Assembly (NCBI RefSeq): GCF_003121985.1
Contig: NZ_QEWP01000001.1
Location: forward strand, 558,001-622,000
Length of the DNA: 64,000 nt
Reading direction: 5' to 3'
DNA from: Marinilabilia rubra
Lineage (GTDB): Bacteria; Bacteroidota; Bacteroidia; Bacteroidales; Marinilabiliaceae
Shown here: piece after piece, positions 30,373 through 39,653 of the stretch
Layout: the number at the start of each line of letters is the position of its first letter
Numbering within the stretch: position 1 is the stretch's first letter
The notes under the pieces: model-generated
Databases searched by the model: none
The model's input: the letters and a program-made list of their open reading frames with translations, nothing else
What the model was told of the DNA's origin: nothing
Position numbers and translations under genes: made by a program

Positions 30373-32524
30373 CAAACGTATTTGCAGAAATTTGTTCAGA
30401 GTTATCCATTAATTGCAATAAATAAACCCCTTTTGGTAATATTCTTATGTCTATTTTGTTTTTTTCTGTCATGCCTGTTAATGTACAATCACCGGCCATA
30501 TTAAAAACCCTGTACTTATATTTAAATCCTTCCTGATTGTCCTTAATATATAAGAAATTAATCGAAGGGTTTGGGTAAATCTCTATTCGGTTTTGTTTTG
30601 AATCATTTATGCCCGTTTCGTTGTTTAGCAATATTTTAAAGCAATACAACGAAAAACCTTCCAGATCATAACTAAAGTTGGTTGAGAATGTATTGGCTAA
30701 TTGCGATACTTCTCCGGATCTGTTTAAAGAATTTTGCCATTGAGTCACTTCAATATCCTGACCCGCTAAATCATAGCCCGATACATCAAACTCTACTAAC
30801 GTTTTGTCAAAAGGACTTAGATTCAGGGCAAAGATGGTCAATACATTGTCCTTAATAAATGAGGTGGCTAAAACATCCGCAGAAGATTGGGTTGTTTCTA
30901 AATAATAGCCCCCATTGGCATTATTGACTACCTTTTTGAAAATTTCGTATTTTGTCGATTTTAAGATGTCTTTGTCGTTTGACCATATCATTGTGTGATC
31001 TTTCCCATTGTACGGGCCGTAAAATAACCATGTATCCAATCCAACGAAACCAGCTTTTACATGCTCAAAAAAATGCTTCGAATTAATTATTTCGTCTTGT
31101 TGAACGATGCCTACCCAATTATGTAATTCAGTATTCCAGGGTTCTTTGCCCAGTTGGTTGGCTTTGTTAACAAACCCTTCCGGAGTTCCACCATCACCCG
31201 TATTATGACTTGCAGCAATAGCAATAGATTCAATTTCATCCGGTGTTGCATTGTTTAAATAGTTTACCCCCTGCTCGTAACTCCATGTGGAAGGAGCAAT
31301 AAGCTCAGGCATATAAACCCCCTCATTTAGCATATCAGGTATGTTGTCATACAGATATTTACCATGTGTTGCAGTAATTTGATTCTTTTCATTAGTAATA
31401 TCCAAATAATCAATTTTAAAGCCTTTGCTGTGCATAAAATTCAAATAATCGGCATAGTATCTTGCTAATTTATCCACATACAAGTTGTCAAATACCCACT
31501 TTTTTACAACTTGTCCATCAACGGTTTTTGTGCCATTCTCCCTCCAGGTCATTATCCAGGCCGGTACCGGAGCCCATGGAGCCTTGGGGCCGCCCCATAC
31601 CGTCCAGGCTTCATTAGTCGAATAAGCTTCATCAAGTGGACGAGGACTGGCAAAAAACTTAATATCAGGGTTCGCTTGCTTCATCGCGCCCATCATGTTC
31701 AGGATTTTATCATATGCTTCAGGCTTTTTTACACCTTCTTCTCTTTCATAGGCACAGCTAATGGCTACACGCACAAATTCTGATTGTAATTTTTTAACTC
31801 CCAGTTCTGCCAGTTGTGTGCTTAACTCATTGGTTCTCCAATACCACAAGCGTTCAGCATCAATGCCAAAACGAAGTTTTTGCTTTTTATTGGAAGTAAC
31901 ATTTACCAATACCGAGCTTTCAGATCCAATTGAAATATACTCGCCTTTAATGGTTACTTTGTTCACATTCCAATCGAATGTTCCGTAATCAGGGCCACGG
32001 GCACAGACCCATGCAGTAACCGAGTTGTTGGTGCCTGATGATGCATAGTCAATAGGTGGATTATACGTTGTACTATTTAAGTTACTTGAAAATGGGATGT
32101 TATCAGTTGACTGATTGATATCCTTATTGTCGGGTGTGACTTCATTGTTTGTACAACCTATCCTGTAATAATATGGACCATCTGCTAAACTGGCACTATG
32201 CTCCACAATTATTTCCGTCACTACCAGCGAATAACCATCAATGGGCGTAATATTCATTGCCATATAGGTATTCTTATAGTTTGTTGCATTGTTATTAATG
32301 ATTTCACAACTCAAAACCGTTTTTCCTTCGACAGATTGAAAGCCTGTTGAGTTTATTTTAGGCCCTCCTGTTATAGCTGGATCGCCAACAATGGCTTCGC
32401 TTCCCATAGAAACCAAGGCCTGCATGGTATTATTAAAATTATACTCTATGCTAAACTTGTTAGTCTGTGCAGAAAGCCCTAAACATAGGTTTATAAATAG
32501 TAGTGGCAGTAAAACTCTTTTCAT
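30362..32524 (-). CDS. secreted clan GH-A-like glycoside hydrolase (GH30-like layout) with T9SS tail
   Basis: 720 residues. Signal peptide 1-19 ('...LCLGLSAQ'). Residues ~22-200 form a beta-sandwich of binding-module type. A TIM barrel (~210-560) has candidate acid/base E379 in 'DYLDITNEKNQ' and nucleophile E466 in 'EPWNTELHNW'. A small beta domain (~565-640), as in GH30, follows, then the T9SS sorting domain (~645-720, 'NRIEIYPNPSINFLYIK', 'LPKGVYLLQL'). Family membership is not certain. It is transcribed leftwards. Immediately upstream lies a broken T9SS-tail remnant rather than a recognisable promoter. Confidence 0.7.
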   Translation of the reverse strand: MKRVLLPLLFINLCLGLSAQTNKFSIEYNFNNTMQALVSMGSEAIVGDPAITGGPKINSTGFQSVEGKTVLSCEIINNNATNYKNTYMAMNITPIDGYSLVVTEIIVEHSASLADGPYYYRIGCTNNEVTPDNKDINQSTDNIPFSSNLNSTTYNPPIDYASSGTNNSVTAWVCARGPDYGTFDWNVNKVTIKGEYISIGSESSVLVNVTSNKKQKLRFGIDAERLWYWRTNELSTQLAELGVKKLQSEFVRVAISCAYEREEGVKKPEAYDKILNMMGAMKQANPDIKFFASPRPLDEAYSTNEAWTVWGGPKAPWAPVPAWIMTWRENGTKTVDGQVVKKWVFDNLYVDKLARYYADYLNFMHSKGFKIDYLDITNEKNQITATHGKYLYDNIPDMLNEGVYMPELIAPSTWSYEQGVNYLNNATPDEIESIAIAASHNTGDGGTPEGFVNKANQLGKEPWNTELHNWVGIVQQDEIINSKHFFEHVKAGFVGLDTWLFYGPYNGKDHTMIWSNDKDILKSTKYEIFKKVVNNANGGYYLETTQSSADVLATSFIKDNVLTIFALNLSPFDKTLVEFDVSGYDLAGQDIEVTQWQNSLNRSGEVSQLANTFSTNFSYDLEGFSLYCFKILLNNETGINDSKQNRIEIYPNPSINFLYIKDNQEGFKYKYRVFNMAGDCTLTGMTEKNKIDIRILPKGVYLLQLMDNSEQISANTFVKE

Positions 32525-32532
32525 ATTTTAGT

Positions 32533-32640
32533 TTATAAAATTTTGCTTTGAAACAGGCCTTCGTCTTTGGCCGGCATCAAAATATAAATGCCTGCTGAAA
32601 GATCTGATACATCCCACCGAAAGGGAGCTATAGAAAGTGC
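32533..32640 (-). pseudogene. frameshifted remnant of a T9SS-cargo gene
   Basis: The minus strand reads 'FRWDVSDLSAGIYILMPAKD' and then ten further codons to a TAA at 32533-32535. 'DLSAGIYIL' is a typical last strand of a T9SS sorting domain. Going upstream the frame meets a TAA, but a shifted frame continues with 'EKVVKRGTFYSS', also typical of such tails. The stop is only 8 nt before the ATG of the hydrolase at 32524, as expected for an operon whose first gene has been lost. Confidence 0.65.
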
Positions 32641-33247
32641 CTCTTTTTACAACCTTTTCTGCTATCTCAACTAGACTGTTGGAGAGTTCTGAATGTTATT
32701 TGACACTTCCATGTTAAGGATCTCCACTGCTTGCATGACTTCCGAATAGAGTGATGAACGAAGGACGTTTCAGCTTTGTAAAGATAGTTTTAGTAAACTT
32801 TCTGATGTATAACTTAAATTGCAATCACTATTAACTATTATTCATGAATGTTGGTTGTTGGTGACCTAATCATTTATTTTCTCAATCTATTAATCAATAC
32901 TTCGTTAATCATTTCTTATGGTCTAAACACTGATGTTGATTCTGTTTGGATATTGAAGATTATACCCCCAATTCATCAAAGATGAAGCGATAAATTCAAC
33001 TGCATGACTAATGCTTTTTAACGAGGGATTCTGTTTTTGGATTTATGAATATTGAAAACTCTCTCTCTAAAATACTGTTAAATTTTTAAGCAATAATCAG
33101 TGGGTTAATAATGGGAAGGATTTTTTTGTCATATAGTATTAGATTTTCTCCAACATTGGAAAAGTTACAGAATTTGACAAAAAATTAATATTAATAACAC
33201 TTATTGGGGGTTATGTTTGCGCCTGTGATACGTAAAAACCAATAACT
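32641..33247. other. intergenic region, mostly without recognisable features
   Basis: About 600 bp between the T9SS remnant and the lipoprotein hydrolase. Several short stop-bounded frames on the minus strand next to the remnant may be further decay products of the same gene. The only other feature seen is the -7-like element at 33212-33219. Confidence 0.45.
33212..33219 (+). promoter_or_regulatory. -7 element upstream of the lipoprotein hydrolase
   Basis: TATGTTTG matches TAnnTTTG, 28 bp before the ATG at 33248. No TTG is found at the expected -33 distance, so activation by a regulator may be needed. Confidence 0.4.
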
Positions 33248-34561
33248 ATGAAAAAGATCAGAATTAACAAGTTCTTTAGATTTTTTGTGCTCCTTGGATT
33301 TTTAGCAGGGTGTAGTGAACAGTCCTCCTTTCATGAGGTAGAGGAATCAAACAATTATGTTGGAAGTTTAAAATCCGCTGATTTAACAGCCGAAGTAGAT
33401 CCTTCCACTTTTCATCAGGAAGTGACCTTTGGAGGTGATGGAAAACTGACCATAAAAGATTGGGCAGAAAAAGATGTTTCAACCACTTCACAGCTGCTAT
33501 TCGGAGATATGCAATTAAAGGTTCTGCGAGTACCAATTTTTGCGTTGCAGGATATCTCCGATCCCATTTATGATAACGTAATAACTGTAATTCAAGCCGT
33601 ACAGAACGTAAATCCCAATGTTGAAATTTTTGCCAGCATTGCAAATGGTGATGGCTATGGAAATCATTATCATGGAGCTGATAAATTTCCCAACCAATGG
33701 ATAGGTTGTTGTCCTTATAATGTGTATGATCTAAACTTAACAGCTTATGCTTCTTACCTTGATAGCTTCATGGACAGAATGAGTAATGTCGGAATTAACA
33801 TCGATTACCTTGGTCCCTGGAATGAGGATCCTGCAGATGAAAGTGATCACCGGAAAGTATTTGATCAAATGCTTAATTTAGGTGGTACCGCAAAAGTAGG
33901 ACTTGAAAGATGGGGGTTGCAAACTTCAGTAAATGATGTAGAAGATGTAATGGGGCAAATAAATGTTTCCGGCTCACATTTTTATGATGACGATGCTATT
34001 GCTGAATCATCATGGGAAAGCACGTGGCAACAGTTGGTAAACAAATCTTCAAATCCGGTTTGGTACACTGAAGCCACAAGATATTCAACCAATGATGGCA
34101 TTGAAAACCTCATAGCCGGAATGAATAATATTTTTCCTGCCATAAGAGGAGGAGTTGAAAATGTAACATTTTACCAAGTCGTAAAAAGGTTTGTTTGGGC
34201 TAATGGTACGGCTCTTCCAATTAAATATTCAGGGTTTAAAAATCTTGTTAATAATGCTTCAGGAAAAAGAGTGGTGCCTTCGAACTCTTCTATTAACGAT
34301 GTAAAAGTAATTGCTTTTGCAAAGAATAAAAGTTTGAGTTTGCATTTTATTAATCTATCAACCAACAATAAAACAACCCGGATTGAATTACAAAGCGGGT
34401 ATGAAGCTCAGGGAACAGTAACAAGAACAATTTGGACTTCAAGTGATACTGAAAGTAGCAATAGTTATAATCTAGGGGGCAACTCGGCCTGGAATGTAAC
34501 CATCCCGGCAGAATCATATGTACATATTAATGTTCCTCTGAATAATAATGCAGGGAATTAG
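33248..34561 (+). CDS. lipoprotein clan GH-A-like glycoside hydrolase (GH30-like)
   Basis: 437 residues. Lipobox 'GFLAGCSE' (C22) predicts a lipoprotein. A TIM barrel (~55-345) has candidate acid/base E193 in 'IDYLGPWNEDPAD' and nucleophile E275 in 'NPVWYTEATRYS'. It ends in a beta domain (~350-437) without a T9SS tail. The positions of the two glutamates and the C-terminal beta domain fit a GH30-like enzyme, and it resembles a reduced version of the protein at 30362. Probably anchored in the outer membrane or facing the periplasm. A strong terminator follows, so it is likely monocistronic. Confidence 0.7.
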   Translation: MKKIRINKFFRFFVLLGFLAGCSEQSSFHEVEESNNYVGSLKSADLTAEVDPSTFHQEVTFGGDGKLTIKDWAEKDVSTTSQLLFGDMQLKVLRVPIFALQDISDPIYDNVITVIQAVQNVNPNVEIFASIANGDGYGNHYHGADKFPNQWIGCCPYNVYDLNLTAYASYLDSFMDRMSNVGINIDYLGPWNEDPADESDHRKVFDQMLNLGGTAKVGLERWGLQTSVNDVEDVMGQINVSGSHFYDDDAIAESSWESTWQQLVNKSSNPVWYTEATRYSTNDGIENLIAGMNNIFPAIRGGVENVTFYQVVKRFVWANGTALPIKYSGFKNLVNNASGKRVVPSNSSINDVKVIAFAKNKSLSLHFINLSTNNKTTRIELQSGYEAQGTVTRTIWTSSDTESSNSYNLGGNSAWNVTIPAESYVHINVPLNNNAGN

Positions 34562-34596
34562 TAGAAAAAAAAGAATTGTATAACAGCGTATCGCTT

Positions 34597-34636
34597 AAAG
34601 GGGTTGTTTTATGCTTTCTTAAAACAACCTCTTTTT
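34597..34636 (+). terminator. rho-independent terminator
   Basis: Arms 34597-34611 and 34620-34634 (14 of 15 paired, mismatch at one G-T) enclose an 8-nt loop and end in T6. It is 35 bp after the hydrolase stop and before the convergent regulator gene. Confidence 0.88.
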
Positions 34637-34663
34637 TAATGATATTCTCAGATAAGGGATTTA

Positions 34664-37600
34664 TTAAAGCTCCCTTTTTGTCCTTTTCTGGTAAGCTGTA
34701 GGTGTAACTCCATATTCTTTTTTAAAGCATACCCCAAAGTAACTTAAATCATTGAAGCCAGTGCTGTAAGCCGCCTCCGATACATTTATTGAATTGTCTT
34801 TAAGTAACTGTGCTGCTCTTCGAAGTCTTATACTCCTGATAAATTCATTCGGTGTCATGTCAAGTAAGGCCTTCATTTTACGATAAAACATTGAATTACT
34901 TAATCCAAGTTGTTCACACATCATTTTAACCGATAAATCCGGATTACTCATTTCCTGTTCAACGATTTCCTTGGCTTGTTCCAATATCTTTTTATCAATC
35001 GAAGGAATGGTTATTTTTTCAGGTTCAAGAAACTCATCGCTATCGAAATTGGCTTTTAGTTCATTTCTTTTCTTTAGCAGAGACTCAATTCGGGTCAATA
35101 AGAGTATGGGTGTAATCGGTTTGGTTAAAAAAGAATCAGCGCCGGATTCATATCCTTCCAGTCTTTCTTCATCCTGTTGAAAAGCTGTAATTAAAATAAA
35201 AGGAATATGGCTGGTGTTGATGTCATTTTTAATCAACTTACATACCTCTTTGCCGCTCATTTCCGGCATCATTACATCTGAAACAATAAGATCTACTGCT
35301 TTTTCTTTGGCTGCTTTTATCCCTTCTTTTCCATTGGGGGCTGTATGAACAGTAAAGTATTTTTCAAGTTCAAAGGTGATTAACTCCAGAAAATCCTGAT
35401 CATCTTCAATAAGCAGAATCTTTTTGTCCTTTTGTGATTGGATTTTTGGCAGATTTTCATCCTCTTTGGGCGATTGTACCCTTATTTTTTGTGGGTCAAT
35501 TATTGGCTGTTGCTTTTTAATATCAATTTCTTCATAAAAATCTTTAGAAAATGGCAATTGGATGGTGAATGTTGTTCCTGACCCGGGCAGGCTGGTTACT
35601 TCAATAGAGCCTCCATGAAGTTCAATTAAATTTTTTGTCAAAGCCAGTCCTATTCCGGCTCCTTCCTGTTCTTTGCCTCCATTCCCAATTCGATAAAAAC
35701 GATCAAATATGGTGTCTATTTTTTCAGGTGGGATACCCCTTCCGTTATCGGATATTTGAAAGGACACCCAGTGGTGCTTTTCACGTTGAAAAGCTTCTAA
35801 GTTCAGAGATACTTCTCCCCCGGGGCTTGTGTATTTAAATGCATTTGAAAGAATGTTGTTTAAAGAAATATCCAATTTTTCAGTATCAATCCATCCCCAA
35901 AGTTCATGAGGCAAATCTGTTTTTAAAGAAATATTCTTTTCTTCAGCTAACAGGTTGTAGTTATCCAGAATCTCTTTTGTAAACGAGGATAAATTGACCT
36001 CATGAAGATTTAACTTTATATTACCCGTTTCCACTTTTCTAAATTGCAGAACCTGATAAATTAATTGGGATAGCCTGGAGACATTTCTTCCAAGTATATT
36101 CCTTACTTCATCCTTTTTATTAACTACCAGATCCTCCCATTTTTCTGAAAGAATCTTTAAAATGGAAAGAGGGGTTAATAGTTCGTGTGAGAGATTTGTA
36201 AAGAATTGAAGTTTAAATTGGTTTATTTGTTCTGACTTCTCTCTCTCCAAGTGCTCGATTTTTAAGGCTTGTTTTGTTTTTATTCCGCTGAAGTATAGAT
36301 ATGTAAAAGCAAAAACCAGGCCCAGTAAGAATAGGATATAAAAAGTAAATGCCCACCATGTTTTATATGGGGCCTGTAATACTTCTAAATGAAACTTGGT
36401 TGGTTTTGGATTCCACACACCAAAACTGTTAGAACCCTTCACAATAAAGGTGTATTTACCAGGTCCAAGATTTGCGTATGTAGCGTTTCTGGCATTGGCA
36501 CCTGCATTTTGCCAATGTTCATCAAAGCCTTCAAGTTTGTATCGGTATTTTATGTTTTGAGGGTTTCTAAAATCCAGTGCAGCAAACGAAATACTGATGT
36601 ATTTTTCGTTGTGTTTTATTATGATGGTTGAATCTTCAGTGATTTTAGACCCATTAATCTCTTTCCCTGAAAGGTTTAAAGATGTAATGTGCAATGAAGG
36701 AATATAGTTGTCCGTTTTTATGGAAAGAGGGTTAAAGATATTATATCCATTATGTCCCCCGATGTAGAATAAACCTTTTTTATCCTTCTTAATGGCACCT
36801 TTAATGAATACCTCACCTTGAAGACCATCTCTGGAAGTGTAATTCTCAAGAACATAATCTTCCTCTCCCTTTTTCTTTAGGCAAATGACTCCTGTATTGG
36901 ATGTGGCCCAGATGCTTCCGTTGGCATCCTCTTCGATACCATAAATAATTGTGCCATTCATAGGATTCTCTGGTATGGGAGAGACGAATTTATGAGCAAC
37001 AGGGTCCCATTTTTTTAGGCCGTCTCCGGATCCAATCCAAATGTTTTCTTTACTGTCACTAAACAATGAAATTATATGGTTGGTTGTTAACCCTGATCCA
37101 TCATTCCAGCTGTATCTTTTAAAAGCGGTTTTTTGGTTGTTTTCAGCAATTGGTGAAGTAGATCTTGCAAGCCCGTTTTGGAAGGTCGAAACCCATATAT
37201 TGCCATCATTGTCCATGACTAAGTCTGAAATGTTGTTGGAGGGGATGGTTGTTGAATCGCCTTGAATGTGTCTGAAACTTTGAACCTTGAAATTGAAAAA
37301 AGATTTGTCTTTAGCGGGTTTTATATGATATACTCCATTTTCTGTAGCTACCCATAATTGATTGTTTTTGCAATGGAGTATAGATCTGACTTCCCGGGAA
37401 AAGAATAGTTTGTTTTTATTCCTCGGGTTCATAACGTAAGTTTCTCCGGATTCCGGATTTAATTTTATAAGTCCCCGGTATCGCGTACCAATCCATAAGT
37501 TGGAGTCGTTGTCCCAGGCAAAACAATTAACTGTGTTTATATCGAATTTTTGTAAGCTTTTATAATTGTCAATTTTACTAAAATGCTTTGTTTTCTTTTG

Positions 37601-38806
37601 TTTTTTATCAGCAACAACAAAGCCCAAGCTTTTAACCCCTACCAGTAGCCTTTCCTTATTGTCGATAGAAAATGCATGTATGCTCTGGCTTTTCTTTTGA
37701 GGATCAATGACCGGGATTTTTTTTGTTTCAAATTTTTGATTTATTAATTCTGTTTTATTCACTCCGCCACCCGTGGTTGATAACCACATAATATCTGTTT
37801 TGTCTTTGAAAATATGTCTGATAACATTATTCGATAAATTGTTTTTGTGGCTAGATGCTTCTATGTGAGAAGATTGAGGGCTTTCTGAAAGGGGGTCTTT
37901 GATAATGCCCAATCCGTATGGAGTCCCAACCCAAAGATTGTCATAAATATCACTTCGAATGCTAAGAATAATGTTACCTGGTATTAGATTCTTTGTTTTT
38001 TGAGTAGTGGTATGCCGGAATGTTTTAATTATTTCAGGCGTCTCAGGATTACTGATGTCCAGTATATGTAATCCAGTCTCCCACTGACCAGCTAAAAGAT
38101 AGTTTTTCTTATAGGCATAAAGGCTGTTAATAGCCTTGGCAAAATCGGCTTTCCGGGATTCGAAAATGTCATGAAACTCAAAATTGTCTTTTGATTTATT
38201 ATATCTTGCTATTCCCTGGTTCCAGGAACTCATCCATATGTCACCTGATTCGGTTTTCACCAATTCTTTACAATTACAACGGGTATTGTTTGGTCCCGGA
38301 TAATGCTTAAGAATGCCTGAGATCTGAGAATATCTATATAAACCATTATCTGTGCCAATCCAGACTGAGTTTTCATTGTCACAAAGTATTGAGTTGAATG
38401 GTCCGTTTAGGTATAAATCAGGGAAATCTGCAGAGGTGAAAAGGTTTACACTGTCGTTCTTTTTGTTGTAAAATAAAAAACCATTAGAGGTGGTAAACCA
38501 TAGATTCTTGTTTTGATCCTCAGCAGCATCTGTGAAGTTAATATTTGAGAGGTCTGATTTTGTCAGATCTTTAAAGTTTATCAACTCATAACCATCAAAC
38601 CTCATTAGACCCTCCTGGCTTCCGATCCAAAGAAAATTATCAGAGTCCTGAAAAACAAAATTGCATTCTTCAGATGGTAACCCATTTTTGGCATTGAAAA
38701 CTTCAAAATTGAGATTAGAATAATCCTGAGCCAAACACAGGGCAAATACGAATAATATATTAAAGAGGGTTAATGCAGCTCTGAGAAACAACCTATTCAT
38801 ATTCAT
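34664..38806 (-). CDS. hybrid two-component system sensor/regulator (HTCS)
   Basis: 1380 residues in one chain. Signal peptide (1-27). Two-bladed-propeller-type sensor of Reg_prop repeats (~30-740, many 'IWIGT.NGL' units). Y_Y_Y domain (~750-820). Membrane helix (~833-855). HisKA with phospho-acceptor H874 in 'FFTNLSHELLTPLSIL'. HATPase ('NNILSNAFKYTSPGG', 'GAGIGLALTKNL'). Receiver with D1177 in 'DLIVSDVMMPEMSG'. AraC-type helix-turn-helix at the C-terminus (~1280-1378). HTCS proteins sense PUL-derived oligosaccharides in the periplasm and activate the adjacent susCD genes. Here it is divergent from them with an 847-bp gap. It should be the main local regulator. Confidence 0.95.
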   Translation of the reverse strand: MNMNRLFLRAALTLFNILFVFALCLAQDYSNLNFEVFNAKNGLPSEECNFVFQDSDNFLWIGSQEGLMRFDGYELINFKDLTKSDLSNINFTDAAEDQNKNLWFTTSNGFLFYNKKNDSVNLFTSADFPDLYLNGPFNSILCDNENSVWIGTDNGLYRYSQISGILKHYPGPNNTRCNCKELVKTESGDIWMSSWNQGIARYNKSKDNFEFHDIFESRKADFAKAINSLYAYKKNYLLAGQWETGLHILDISNPETPEIIKTFRHTTTQKTKNLIPGNIILSIRSDIYDNLWVGTPYGLGIIKDPLSESPQSSHIEASSHKNNLSNNVIRHIFKDKTDIMWLSTTGGGVNKTELINQKFETKKIPVIDPQKKSQSIHAFSIDNKERLLVGVKSLGFVVADKKQKKTKHFSKIDNYKSLQKFDINTVNCFAWDNDSNLWIGTRYRGLIKLNPESGETYVMNPRNKNKLFFSREVRSILHCKNNQLWVATENGVYHIKPAKDKSFFNFKVQSFRHIQGDSTTIPSNNISDLVMDNDGNIWVSTFQNGLARSTSPIAENNQKTAFKRYSWNDGSGLTTNHIISLFSDSKENIWIGSGDGLKKWDPVAHKFVSPIPENPMNGTIIYGIEEDANGSIWATSNTGVICLKKKGEEDYVLENYTSRDGLQGEVFIKGAIKKDKKGLFYIGGHNGYNIFNPLSIKTDNYIPSLHITSLNLSGKEINGSKITEDSTIIIKHNEKYISISFAALDFRNPQNIKYRYKLEGFDEHWQNAGANARNATYANLGPGKYTFIVKGSNSFGVWNPKPTKFHLEVLQAPYKTWWAFTFYILFLLGLVFAFTYLYFSGIKTKQALKIEHLEREKSEQINQFKLQFFTNLSHELLTPLSILKILSEKWEDLVVNKKDEVRNILGRNVSRLSQLIYQVLQFRKVETGNIKLNLHEVNLSSFTKEILDNYNLLAEEKNISLKTDLPHELWGWIDTEKLDISLNNILSNAFKYTSPGGEVSLNLEAFQREKHHWVSFQISDNGRGIPPEKIDTIFDRFYRIGNGGKEQEGAGIGLALTKNLIELHGGSIEVTSLPGSGTTFTIQLPFSKDFYEEIDIKKQQPIIDPQKIRVQSPKEDENLPKIQSQKDKKILLIEDDQDFLELITFELEKYFTVHTAPNGKEGIKAAKEKAVDLIVSDVMMPEMSGKEVCKLIKNDINTSHIPFILITAFQQDEERLEGYESGADSFLTKPITPILLLTRIESLLKKRNELKANFDSDEFLEPEKITIPSIDKKILEQAKEIVEQEMSNPDLSVKMMCEQLGLSNSMFYRKMKALLDMTPNEFIRSIRLRRAAQLLKDNSINVSEAAYSTGFNDLSYFGVCFKKEYGVTPTAYQKRTKREL

Positions 38807-39653
38807 TTTTTTATTGTGGAGTACTGAAACGCAAAGGGGAAGTCTTAAGGCTGAATTGAATCTTGATTGCGTGTTAAAATCAGTTTAGAAAGTTTAGGGC
38901 AAAGATAATAATTGTTAACTGGAATGTTGTTGTTTTTTGTTCTCAGGTTTAAAAGAATCCGTTAAAAACAGGTTTTAACAAAGAAATTAAAGGAGTGAGT
39001 TATACCCTTAGAATCTCATATATTACATGGAAATATCTATTTAACCTGTTCTTCTTTAGGCAAAATGGATATCATCGCACACTTGAGGTAAAGTAGTCAG
39101 TTCTTTACATCTGGTTGACATTTAGAAAATGATTTTAATTTTGAGATTTAAGCCCATGATTAAGTGTTGTTTGATGTTGGTTTGGGTCGTTGACAAACAA
39201 GAATAAACCGGGTTATACTTAAATTGGGTAGTTTTATCTAATTACCGCAGGATTATTATAAGGTTTTTCTAGAATAAAGCAGAAGTTAGCATCTTAAGCC
39301 CTAATACTCCGTTTCCTTTTTACAATAACATCTGGTTTTTTTATATACGGGACTTTACAAACATGTGTATAACAAAATGCTGGTGGGTTTGCTGCTAGTG
39401 GTCTGAAAGAGAGACTTCTTTTGTCTGGCCTGAATAATTATTTATAATAATTGACAGTTTTTGCATAGTTTCTTTAGGTTTCTGTTCCGTCGTTTTAAGT
39501 GTTAGTAAGTCAATTCATTAAGATTGTTGTTTTAATTTCTTAATGTTTGAAAAAAATATCACAGTTTTTTTGTTTCAAAAGAGAGAGATTTGAAGTGTTG
39601 AATTTTAGTTAGTGTTTTAAATAAATCAGCTTTCAGTTATTAAAAACTATCGT
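38807..39653. promoter_or_regulatory. divergent regulatory region between HTCS and SusC
   Basis: 847 bp without a supported gene. A TATCTTTG element on the minus strand at 38900-38907 fits a -7 box for the HTCS gene (leader ~90 nt). A perfect palindrome, AATTATTTATAATAATT, lies at 39436-39452, ~200 bp before SusC, and could be an activator site. No consensus promoter was found for SusC itself, as expected for an HTCS-activated gene. Confidence 0.45.

Noticed and set aside
30430-32500. Plus-strand open frames opposite the GH30-like gene
   Set aside because: They are shadows of the minus-strand gene, which has a signal peptide, catalytic motifs and a T9SS tail.
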